5,075 bases of DNA from Chloroflexaceae bacterium. Its GTDB lineage: Bacteria; Chloroflexota; Chloroflexia; Chloroflexales; Chloroflexaceae. Of this stretch, positions 1 through 5,040 are shown in pieces. The notes under the pieces were generated by a model. That model made no database searches. It saw nothing but the letters and a program-made list of their open reading frames with translations, and was not told the origin of the DNA. Made by a program: the position numbers and the translations under genes. Location of the stretch: NCBI GenBank assembly GCA_026417815.1, contig JAOACN010000043.1, forward strand, positions 1 to 5,075, in the 5' to 3' direction. Numbering within the stretch: the stretch's first letter is position 1; the number at the start of each line of letters is the position of its first letter.

Positions 1-357
1 AGTCGCTACACCGTGTATGTCACGCCCAGGGCCTGGGACGAAATCAAGACGTTGCCCGGCCATGTCCGGCAACGAGTACGGCGGGTCATTGCCGCGTTGG
101 CCGATGAGCCCCGTCCTTCTGAGAGCAAAGAGTTGCTGTATCCATCCGGTGGCCGAACCGCGCATTCTCAACCCGCGCCAGAACAGCCTGTGGAAGCTCT
201 TTCGGAGCCCGTGCGCGAGTTACGCCGTATCCGATTGGAACGCTGGCGAATTGTTTATGCGATTACCGAAGCGGATCAGGCCATTGACGTGTTGACCATC
301 CGCAAACGTCCGCCCTATGACTATGGCGATCTGGCGCAGTTACTGACCACGAGTTGA
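1..357 (+). CDS. RelE/ParE-family toxin, 5' end probably off the window
   Basis: Probable toxin of a type II toxin-antitoxin pair. RelE-type toxins are small basic proteins that cleave mRNA at the ribosome, while ParE relatives poison gyrase; the sequence does not say which applies here. The frame is open from position 1 and gives 118 residues before the TGA at 355-357. A GTG at position 13 could start translation, but the residues before it (SRYTV) look like the usual first beta strand of the family, so the real start is probably just left of the window. Family features are an N-terminal strand and helix pair (TPRAWDEIKTLP, then VRQRVRRVIAALADEP), a core strand RRIRLERWRIVYAI at about 75-88, and a C-terminal strand VLTIRKRPPYDYGDL at about 97-111. 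A Pro/Ala/Glu-rich insert of about 20 residues lies between the helices and the core sheet (about 49-70). No antitoxin gene follows, so it is likely upstream. Family confident, start uncertain. Confidence 0.75.
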   Translation, partial: SRYTVYVTPRAWDEIKTLPGHVRQRVRRVIAALADEPRPSESKELLYPSGGRTAHSQPAPEQPVEALSEPVRELRRIRLERWRIVYAITEADQAIDVLTIRKRPPYDYGDLAQLLTTS

Positions 358-537
358 AGCGTTTGTCAGGGGCCTGTGGCAGGCCGTACCCGCCCGGTGC
401 GTGGCCCCGGCAACACAGAAGAGCCTCTCCCATGTGTCGTGTCCGGGCGGCGATCTTGTTTGGTTGCGCCCTCGCAACTCCAGGTGATCGCGCTAACACT
501 CGATCTGGCGGTTGACATGTGCTATCCTATAGCCAGA

Positions 538-605
538 CGTAGCCGGTAGTCTCTGATGGTAGAGGCGAAAGGGACATTGGTCCCCCCCGGCTACGCCCCT
601 TTTTT
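538..605 (+). ncRNA. Candidate small structured RNA with three-way junction and T-tract
   Basis: Hand folding gives a compact junction. P1 is CGTAGCCGG (538-546) with CCGGCTACG (587-595), nine perfect pairs. P2 is GTCTCT (549-554) with AGAGGC (561-566), including one G-U pair and loop GATGGT. P3 is GGGAC (571-575) with GTCCC (580-584) and loop ATTG. The linkers are TA, GAAA and CC. Four C residues and six T residues (600-605) follow P1, so the element could end its own transcript. It matches no riboswitch or ribozyme family I can name. A TTGACA lies upstream at 512-517, but no -10 box sits at normal spacing. It could instead be part of a mobile palindromic repeat or chance folding in G+C-rich DNA. 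Confidence 0.3.
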
Positions 606-611
606 GGGAGG

Positions 612-651
612 AAACGCCGGACGGATCGCCTGATCCGTCCGGCGTTTTTTT
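612..651 (+). terminator. Strong Rho-independent terminator
   Basis: A perfect 16-bp stem (612-627 with 632-647) encloses the four-base loop GCCT and runs into seven T residues (645-651). It is oriented to end plus-strand transcripts, either that of the toxin gene 255 bp upstream or that of the candidate RNA at 538-605. Only AAA precedes the stem on the plus strand, so termination of the convergent minus-strand oxidoreductase transcript would be weaker, though still possible. Confidence 0.85.
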
Positions 652-690
652 CTGGCTACGCCGATCAAGAACGCGATGAAGGGGAATGTT

Positions 691-715
691 TCCGGGAGGG
701 CTTCGCCCTCCCGGA
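691..715. repeat. REP-like perfect hairpin
   Basis: TCCGGGAGGGC (691-701) and GCCCTCCCGGA (705-715) form an 11-bp perfect stem with a TTC loop, closing as GGGC-TTC-GCCC. A further CCCTCCC follows at 716-722. No T-tract follows on either strand, so this is not a classic terminator. Stable hairpins of the type GGGAGGGC-TTC-GCCCTCCC are commonly dispersed between genes in G+C-rich genomes and can stabilise or attenuate the 3' ends of transcripts. Here it lies about 107 bp past the stop of the minus-strand oxidoreductase gene. Confidence 0.6.
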
Positions 716-821
716 CCCTCCCTGATAACGTTTCTCCAAAGGGTTGATCGGCAACGAAGGCGGCGCGAGCGCAGTGAGCCACACGGCTCAGTATCCTCAG
801 CGGATCATTCCGGTCAGTGCG

Positions 822-1901
822 CTAATTGGCTTCGTACCGCTCAAAGGGCAGGCCATAGCTGCGCGCCGGCACGTCGCCCAGGGCCGCGGGCCACTGCCCG
901 GTGAGGGCGCGGACGATCTTCCCCACGTGCTCGTGGCTGTTCTCGATGAAAATGGTATAACGCTGCTGAATGCCCGCCGCCACCGTGCCCGCCAGGTAGA
1001 GGCCCGGCACATTCGTCTCCATGGTCTCCGGGTCGAAGACCGGGACGCGGTTCGCCCCCCGCAGGTCCACGCCCGCCTGCTCGAGCAGGCGCTGATCGCC
1101 GCGAAAGCCGGTGGCGAGCAGCACAAAGTCCGTCTCGTGAACGATGGGCGGCCCGTCTACCGGCCGCCCGTCTACGGTGCGCGCCAGTTCGACGTAGCCC
1201 GGGTGGATCGCCAGGGGCGCGGTTTCGGGGAGAAAGGCGATGGTTCCGGCCTCGATCTGCGCCTCCAGATCCGGCAGGAGCCAGTGCTTGATGCGCCGTT
1301 CGTCGAAGCGGGCGCGGCGGTAGCTGATCGTCACCCGCGCCCCGGCGCGCCAGCAGCGGAGCGCCGCCTCCGCCGCCGAGTTCTTGCCGCCGACGATCAG
1401 CAGGCGGCGCCGGAAGTAGTCGTGGGGGTCGCGGAAGTAGTGCGAGACGTGCGGCAGATCCTCACCGGGGATGTTCAGCCGGTTCGGGTAGTGCATGTCG
1501 CCGATGGCCAGGGCCACCCGCCGCGCGCGGTAGCGCCGTTCGCCGGCGAGGGGCGCGGTGACCAGGGTGAAGCCGTTGGCGTCGCGGCTCAGGCTGGTGA
1601 CCGGCTCGTAGGTGTGGATCGGCAGATCGAACTGCTCGACCACGGCGCGCAGGTAGGCCAGGTACTCCTCCCCGGTGATGCGGTTCTGGTGGTTGTTGGG
1701 AATGGGTACGCCAGCGATGGCCAGGCGCTCGGTGGTGCTGAAAAAGGTCGTATGGCGCGGCCACCAGGTCATGGTGTGGCCGATCTGCCCGGCATCGAGA
1801 TGCAGATAGGGCAACCCGGCTTGCCGCAGGCACACGGCCAGTTCGATGCCAATCGGCCCCGCGCCGATGATGGCCAGCTCGTAGACAGGCGGTTCGCTCA
1901 T
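822..1901 (-). CDS. ypdA-like: YpdA-like FAD-dependent NAD(P)H oxidoreductase
   Basis: A 359-residue two-dinucleotide-binding-domain flavoprotein of the YpdA family (putative bacillithiol-disulfide reductases, cytosolic, distantly related to thioredoxin reductase). The FAD site is YELAIIGAGPIGIELA with GxGxxG at G13, G15 and G18. Family signatures follow: TFFSTTERLAIAGVPI (52-67), the NAD(P)H-binding LLIVGGKNSAAEAAL (167-181), the LLATG motif (261-265), PVFDPETMETNVPGLYLAG (287-305) and FIEN (318-321). No CxxC redox pair is present, as is normal for YpdA. The cysteine usually seen in the family's GGGPCG motif is Ile17 here. About 25-35 residues extend beyond the usual C-terminus near 325-330. 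The ATG is preceded on the minus strand by a GGGGGA Shine-Dalgarno-like run, about seven bases away. It appears to be transcribed alone. Fold and family are confident, the substrate is not: bacillithiol disulfide is established in Firmicutes, whereas this protein may act on another thiol or partner. Confidence 0.9.
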   Translation of the reverse strand: MSEPPVYELAIIGAGPIGIELAVCLRQAGLPYLHLDAGQIGHTMTWWPRHTTFFSTTERLAIAGVPIPNNHQNRITGEEYLAYLRAVVEQFDLPIHTYEPVTSLSRDANGFTLVTAPLAGERRYRARRVALAIGDMHYPNRLNIPGEDLPHVSHYFRDPHDYFRRRLLIVGGKNSAAEAALRCWRAGARVTISYRRARFDERRIKHWLLPDLEAQIEAGTIAFLPETAPLAIHPGYVELARTVDGRPVDGPPIVHETDFVLLATGFRGDQRLLEQAGVDLRGANRVPVFDPETMETNVPGLYLAGTVAAGIQQRYTIFIENSHEHVGKIVRALTGQWPAALGDVPARSYGLPFERYEAN

Positions 1902-1948
1902 AGGGGTTCCCCCGGGTTGGAACGGCGACGCTGGGTGCTCCTGCGGGT

Positions 1949-1954
1949 ATCATA
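1949..1954 (-). promoter_or_regulatory. Possible -10 box of the oxidoreductase gene
   Basis: On the minus strand, TATGAT (1954 down to 1949) lies in GGTATGATACC, about 48 bp before the ATG at 1901. No good -35 is seen at 16-18 bp; the nearest sequence is around ACCGTG. A start near 1942 would give a leader of about 40 bases. Support is moderate to weak. Confidence 0.35.
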
Positions 1955-2026
1955 CCACCTTTGTTGACCACGGTGCGCCGGATTGGCCCTATGCGCCGCT
2001 GACCGCCGGCCAGAGTGGCGCAGCCC

Positions 2027-2128
2027 TCCGGGTTACGGTTGGGCAAACCCGGTTCCCCCACGCCCCTGCGCTTGTGGCGCGGTCATCCGGGTTACGGTTG
2101 GGCAAACCCGGTTCCCCCACGCCCCTGC
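2027..2128. repeat. Pair of identical 43-bp direct repeats
   Basis: Two identical 43-bp copies lie at 2027-2069 and 2086-2128, 59 bp apart from start to start, with an unrelated 16-bp spacer. Each begins TCCGGGTTACGG and ends CCCACGCCCCTGC. Each also contains CGGGTT and AACCCG as a small inverted repeat, and the core GGGCAAACC-C-GGTTCCCCC is nearly palindromic. A diverged third copy lies at 3149-3180. They sit between the membrane-protein gene and the oxidoreductase gene, both on the minus strand. This looks like a dispersed palindromic repeat duplicated in tandem; no T-tract suggests a terminator. Confidence 0.85.
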
Positions 2129-2164
2129 TCAGTGGAAGGGCATACCGCTGACATAGCCGGGGCC

Positions 2165-3016
2165 TCACCCGCCCCCGGCGAAGCGCAGCGCGGCCAGGCC
2201 CGCCACCATCAGCAGGGTGGGAGCGAGGGCGATACATGCGGGAAGGGCAAGCTGGCGCAGCGCGGTAACCCGGCGGGTATAGCCTGACGCGACCGCCGCC
2301 AGCAGCAGAAACATGGTGAACAGTTCAGCGATGATGCCCACCACGCCCAGCAGCGCCAGCGGCCAGTAAAGGACCCCCAGGCCGCTGTAGATGGCCAGCA
2401 CCAGCAGCCCGTTGAGCAGCAGCAAGCCGCCGAAGCCGCGCCAGTCGAGCACCGGGCGCTCCATCTCGGCGTCGGCCCGCAGGGCGCGGTTGAAGACGAA
2501 CAGAATGATCGGCGTCAGCGCGATGCCGAACAGGACCCCGGTGATGGTGCGCAGGTCGTTACGCGGCATGTAGAGGTAGGCCCGCCCCGTATCCTCCAGC
2601 ACCGAATTGACCCCATCGCCGACCATCGCCAGGGCGCCCAGGGCCAGCGCCGCCAGGAGCGGGCGGGCCGGCAGGGCCGCGGCCCGTCCGTAGCCGCGGG
2701 CAAACAGGTAACCCAGGCTCAGCAAATAGCTGCTGTAGATCCCCGCGTTGCGCGCGCAGAGCGGCAGGGGCCGCTCGCCAACGAAGACCAGGTGCTTCTG
2801 GGCCACCAGGCCGTGGACAGCGGCGTAGAGCTTCCACTCGAGACTGGCGCCCGGCCAGAGCGCGAACGTAAGCGCAATCGCGCCGATCAGGGCCAGAAAG
2901 GCCAGTTCCCAGAACCGCTGGCGTCGCCCGGCGGCGGCGGATCGGGCCTGCGCGCGTTGCGCCGCGATCCGCGCGCGGGCCAGTTCGAGAATTTCATCAG
3001 GGCGTGGAGGCGTCAT
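2165..3016 (-). CDS. DUF2085-family multi-pass membrane protein
   Basis: A 283-residue predicted inner-membrane protein of unknown function. After a charged Arg/Ala-rich N-terminus (about 1-34), hydrophobic segments lie near 37-54, 92-107, 118-135, 157-176, 196-214, 217-243 and 255-277, so about seven spans. DUF2085 signatures are CARNAGIY (C87-Y94, the family's CARCTGIY-type motif), a preceding His74, an Asp-Gly at 134-135, and NDLRTITGVLFG (153-164). The second cysteine often seen in the CARC-type motif is Asn90 here, so a two-cysteine metal site looks unlikely. The frame stays open far upstream, but the added sequence is antisense to the kinase gene and passes through a palindromic repeat. 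The ATG at 3016 is therefore preferred, although its Shine-Dalgarno sequence is poor. A good promoter lies at 3215-3243, giving a leader of about 190 bases. It is divergent from the two-component pair. The family is fairly sure; the function is unknown. Confidence 0.82.
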   Translation of the reverse strand: MTPPRPDEILELARARIAAQRAQARSAAAGRRQRFWELAFLALIGAIALTFALWPGASLEWKLYAAVHGLVAQKHLVFVGERPLPLCARNAGIYSSYLLSLGYLFARGYGRAAALPARPLLAALALGALAMVGDGVNSVLEDTGRAYLYMPRNDLRTITGVLFGIALTPIILFVFNRALRADAEMERPVLDWRGFGGLLLLNGLLVLAIYSGLGVLYWPLALLGVVGIIAELFTMFLLLAAVASGYTRRVTALRQLALPACIALAPTLLMVAGLAALRFAGGG

Positions 3017-3071
3017 AGGTGCACATGGCCGGCTGGAGGGGGAAACGTTCTTGTTCAAGTAACCCCGCAGA

Positions 3072-3133
3072 CCTGGGAGCGAGGGCGTCCCGCCCTCGTC
3101 AGGATTCGAGGGCAAGATGCCCTCGCTCCCAGG
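3072..3133. repeat. Palindromic intergenic repeat with 15-bp inverted ends
   Basis: CCTGGGAGCGAGGGC (3072-3086) is the exact reverse complement of GCCCTCGCTCCCAGG (3119-3133). Each arm can also form its own hairpin: GAGGGC with GCCCTC at 3081-3097, and GAGGGC with GCCCTC at 3108-3124. The 62-bp element can thus fold as one long stem or as two small ones. Read as protein it gives GARASRPR/SRARCPRSQ-like strings. I recall such strings as a common spurious translation of dispersed repeats in Chloroflexota and other G+C-rich bacteria. It lies in the 5' leader of the minus-strand membrane-protein gene. Confidence 0.75.
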
Positions 3134-3148
3134 AGAAGTGTGAACACG

Positions 3149-3180
3149 TACGGGGAAACCAGGTTTCCCCATCCCCCTGC
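3149..3180. repeat. Diverged third copy of the 2027/2086 repeat
   Basis: This stretch shares TACG, GGG, AAACC, GGTT, a C-rich block and CCCCTGC, in that order, with the 36-base 3' part of the repeats at 2034-2069 and 2093-2128. Four bases are missing and about four differ. Its core is a perfect 9-bp inverted repeat, GGGGAAACC (3152-3160) and GGTTTCCCC (3162-3170), around a single A. The other copies carry a degenerate form of this palindrome. It lies 15 bp from the repeat at 3072-3133, in the untranslated leader of the membrane-protein gene. Confidence 0.7.
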
Positions 3181-3214
3181 CCGAATGCGACGGTGGAACC
3201 GTTGTCCATCGGGA

Positions 3215-3243
3215 GTTGTAGCAGAGCGGCCGCTCGGTGTCAA
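3215..3243 (-). promoter_or_regulatory. Promoter of the DUF2085 gene with palindrome in its spacer
   Basis: On the minus strand, a consensus -35 TTGACA (3243 to 3238) and a -10 TACAAC (3220 to 3215) are separated by 17 bp, and TGC stands just before the -10 as an extended element. The expected start is near 3208. Most of the spacer is a perfect 12-bp palindrome, GAGCGGCCGCTC (3224-3235), placed where a repressor dimer would block polymerase or where a regulator could twist the promoter. This is the best promoter match in the window. Confidence 0.7.
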
Positions 3244-3253
3244 GGCGTTTCGT

Positions 3254-3276
3254 CACACCCGCCATGGGCGGGTGTG
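3254..3276. promoter_or_regulatory. Perfect 10-bp inverted repeat between divergent -35 boxes, possible operator
   Basis: CACACCCGCC (3254-3263) and GGCGGGTGTG (3267-3276) flank ATG. The repeat ends exactly where the plus-strand -35 begins (3277) and starts 10 bp from the minus-strand -35 (3243). A dimeric regulator bound here could control both directions. An RNA hairpin role is less likely, because the site lies upstream of both expected transcription starts. The binding protein is not known; the divergent response regulator is one candidate. Confidence 0.5.
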
Positions 3277-3306
3277 TTGCCCGCTCGTTCGCGCGCATGC
3301 TATACT
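3277..3306 (+). promoter_or_regulatory. Promoter of the two-component operon
   Basis: An extended -10 TGC-TATACT (3298-3306) is preceded after 18 bp by a -35 TTGCCC (3277-3282). The expected start is near 3313, giving a leader of about 29 bases before the GTG. A short inverted repeat, ATGCT (3297-3301) and AGCAT (3308-3312), overlaps the -10 and the expected start and might be an additional control site. Confidence 0.6.
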
Positions 3307-3327
3307 GAGCATACGTCATTCGCAAGC

Positions 3328-3333
3328 AGGGAG
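3328..3333 (+). promoter_or_regulatory. Ribosome binding site of the histidine kinase gene
   Basis: AGGGAG lies eight bases before the GTG at 3342. It supports GTG as the start codon; no in-frame ATG lies nearby, and a later start would remove part of the coiled coil. Confidence 0.65.
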
Positions 3334-3341
3334 CAGGTCCC

Positions 3342-4385
3342 GTGCATCCGGAGCCTTCCGCGCTGCTGGAAGCGGCGCATGCCATTGTCGCCGAGCAGAT
3401 TGCCCGTCTGCGAGGGTTGCACACCTCCGCGCAGCGGGAGCTTGCCCGGCTCGAAGCGGAGGTGCGCCGCTCGGAGCGCCAGCTTGACGAGCTGATCATC
3501 CAGGCGCGCTTCGCCTCCGAGCGGGGGCAGGTCAGCGCCACGACGCTGGCCGAGCGGCAGCGGCGCCTGCGCGCCGCCCACGAAGCCCTCACGCGGGAGT
3601 ACGAGCAGATGCGCCGCGCCCTGCGCCAGCTCGACCAACTGGTGCGCCAGATTGATATGAGCAGCGCCACCCTGGAGGGCGGCGAGGGCGAAACCTCCGA
3701 CCCCTGGGTGCAGGCCCTCCGCTCGCAGGTCATTATGGGCCGCGAAGAAGAACGGGCGCGCCTGGCCCGCGAGGTGCACGACGGGCCGGCCCAGGTGCTG
3801 GCGAACGCCCTGATGGGTCTCGAACGCTGCCAGACGTTGCTGGCCGAACGCCGGCTGGAGCGTCTGCACGAGATGCTGGGGCAACTCAGCGAGAACGCCC
3901 GCGAGGGCCTGCGCGAGGTGCGCGGCTTCATCGCCGATCTTCGGCCGGGCAAGCTCGAGGAGCAGGGGCTCGGCAATGCCATCCGCGAGTATGTGCAGCG
4001 TTACCGTGATACGGTCAACGTTCCGGTCAGCCTGGACCTCGATCCGCTCCCGCGTCTGCCAGCCGAGGCCGAGATCGTCCTGTACCGCATCGTGCAGGAG
4101 TCGCTCCAGAATGCCCGCAAGCACGCTCCCGGCGCGCCGGTGCACATCGTGCTCACCCGGCGCGGCGAGCGCCTGGTGCTCCTCATTCGCGACGAGGGAC
4201 CCGGCTTCGATCTGCGTGAAGTGGCGCGCCGCGCCGGGCGCGAGAGCTGGGGGCTGACCAGCATGCGCGAACGGGCCGAGATGATCGGCGCCAGTTTTGT
4301 GGTTACGACCCGCCCCGGCCATGGCGCCGAGGTGGCGGTAAGTCTGCCGCTGCGCGGCGAAGGAACCCCCTCGAGGCCCCTATGA
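3342..4385 (+). CDS. Soluble DegS-like sensor histidine kinase (HisKA_3 / HPK7)
   Basis: A 347-residue kinase that should autophosphorylate on His and pass the phosphate to the response regulator encoded next. No signal peptide or membrane span is visible. Residues about 15-105 are rich in Arg/Glu/Leu/Gln and look like a long coiled coil, as in the cytoplasmic sensor DegS. The dimerisation and phosphoacceptor (HisKA_3) region is EEERARLAREVHDGPAQVL, with phospho-acceptor His146 in the H-D-x-P motif typical of NarL/DegS kinases. The ATPase domain follows: N-box EIVLYRIVQESLQNARKHA (244-262, Asn257), G1 DEGPGFD (284-290), G2 GLTSMRERAEMIGA (304-317) and a closing strand AEVAVSLPL. The GTG start has an AGGGAG site. 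Its TGA overlaps the regulator's ATG (ATGA at 4382-4385), so the two are translationally coupled. The signal is unknown, and DegS itself should not be assumed as the orthologue. Confidence 0.92.
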   Translation: MHPEPSALLEAAHAIVAEQIARLRGLHTSAQRELARLEAEVRRSERQLDELIIQARFASERGQVSATTLAERQRRLRAAHEALTREYEQMRRALRQLDQLVRQIDMSSATLEGGEGETSDPWVQALRSQVIMGREEERARLAREVHDGPAQVLANALMGLERCQTLLAERRLERLHEMLGQLSENAREGLREVRGFIADLRPGKLEEQGLGNAIREYVQRYRDTVNVPVSLDLDPLPRLPAEAEIVLYRIVQESLQNARKHAPGAPVHIVLTRRGERLVLLIRDEGPGFDLREVARRAGRESWGLTSMRERAEMIGASFVVTTRPGHGAEVAVSLPLRGEGTPSRPL

Positions 4386-5040
4386 CGAACCCAAATCCCA
4401 TCCGCGTACTGATCATTGACGATCACCCCCTCTTTCGCCAGGGGATCCGCTGGAGCCTCGAAGACGCCGATGATATTACGGTGGTCGGCGAAGCTGAAAA
4501 TGGCCAGGAGGCCCTGAAGCTCACCGAACGCCTCAACCCCGATGTGGTGCTCGTGGACATTAACCTGCCCGGTCTTAACGGCCTGGAGGTCGCCCGGGTG
4601 ATCAAGCGCCGCGACCCGCGCATCGGGATCATCGTGCTCAGCGTCTATGAGGACGACGACCAGTTGTTCCAGGCCATCAAGGTCGGCGCGGCCGCGTATT
4701 CGTCCAAGGATGTGCATCCCGAGGAGTTGCTGCTGTTCATCCGCGAGGTTGCCAGAGGCCGCTACCTGATCAATGACGCCGTGCTGGCCCGCCCGGCCGT
4801 AGCCACCCGCGTGCTCCATCAGTTCCGCGAACTGGCCGCCACTGACGAGGAGCAGACCGCCAGCCTCTTTGCCCCCCTTACCAGCCGGGAGATCGAGATC
4901 CTCGACTGCATCGCCCGCGGCCTCTCCAATAAGGAGATCGCCAACGAGTTGTCCATCAGTGGCCAGACGGTCAAGAACCATATCACCTCGATCCTCTCCA
5001 AACTGCAGGTCAACGACCGCACCATGGCCGTGATCTACGC
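4382..5040 (+). CDS. NarL/DegU-family response regulator, 3' end lost at adapter
   Basis: DNA-binding response regulator and cognate partner of the upstream kinase; 219 complete native codons are present. The receiver domain (about 7-122) has acidic Asp13 and Asp14, phospho-acceptor Asp59 in VLVDINLPGLNG, switch Ser87 in IIVLSVYED, Tyr106 and conserved Lys109. After a linker of about 40 residues, the LuxR-type helix-turn-helix starts at LTSREIEILDCIARGLSNKE (166-185) and continues IANELSISGQTVKNHITSIL (186-205), then SKLQVNDRTMAVIYA. Only the last few residues of a normal LuxR domain, roughly 5-15, are missing. The start ATG overlaps the kinase stop as ATGA, with GAGG five bases upstream (4373-4376). 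From 5041 the same frame reads through adapter sequence as CLLYTSPSPRD, which is not real protein. No native stop codon is in view. Such regulators act as dimers on promoter inverted repeats, so the palindromes at 3224-3276 are candidate sites. Confidence 0.93.

Larger units (their letters stand above)
358..821. other. Convergent intergenic region, 464 bp, rich in inverted repeats
   Basis: No convincing protein gene lies here. Open frames on either strand have no family look and run through palindromes. Perfect inverted repeats in order are GGCCTG/CAGGCC at 371-376 and 380-385; CCGCCCGG/CCGGGCGG at 390-397 and 443-450, with ACACA/TGTGT nested at 413-417 and 433-437; GTTGCG/CGCAAC at 463-468 and 473-478; then the candidate RNA, the terminator and the REP-like hairpin, which are listed separately. 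The toxin gene points in from the left and the oxidoreductase gene from the right. Part of the region is therefore expected to be 3' untranslated sequence and terminators for the two convergent genes. Confidence 0.6.

Noticed and set aside
512..533. A TTGACA at 512-517 with TATAGC at 528-533 as a promoter for the candidate RNA.
   Set aside because: The spacing is only 10 bp, and no acceptable -10 lies at 16-18 bp (535-540 reads AGACGT). The -35 match alone is not enough to call a promoter.
555..560. GATGGT as part of a fluoride (crcB) riboswitch.
   Set aside because: The remaining conserved segments of that riboswitch and its pseudoknot partners are absent, and no fluoride exporter gene follows.
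545..595. Hammerhead ribozyme, because CTGATGG is followed by CGAAA in a three-stem context.
   Set aside because: The strict core needs CUGANGA, a stem II between it and GAAA, and a U-H cleavage site after stem III. Here the seventh base is G, the CTGATG falls in the P2 stem-loop, and CC follows P3 without the required U.
591..782. A 63-codon minus-strand frame in the intergenic region.
   Set aside because: It is built from the terminator stem and the REP-like hairpin. Its sequence is a translation of palindromes, with no ribosome binding site evident.
744..1967. A 407-codon open frame on the plus strand, antisense to the oxidoreductase gene.
   Set aside because: The opposite strand encodes a clear YpdA-type protein over the same bases. 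The plus-strand product is Arg/Val/Gly-rich with no recognisable domain, as expected for a mirror frame in G+C-rich DNA.
2027..2128. A short CRISPR array made of the 43-bp repeats.
   Set aside because: There are only two copies with a 16-bp spacer, the repeats are longer than the spacer, no cas genes are in view, and a related copy occurs singly elsewhere.
2165..3982. A 605-codon minus-strand frame suggesting a large fusion protein.
   Set aside because: Only the last 283 residues (from the ATG at 3016) look like a real membrane protein. The rest is antisense to the kinase and runs through two palindromic repeats and the divergent promoters.
3300..4322. A 340-codon minus-strand frame antisense to the kinase gene.
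   Set aside because: The kinase on the plus strand has all its catalytic motifs. The antisense product is His/Leu/Ala/Gly-rich with no domain features.
4001..4981. A 326-codon minus-strand frame antisense to the kinase end and the regulator.
   Set aside because: It overlaps two convincing plus-strand genes and has no family resemblance.
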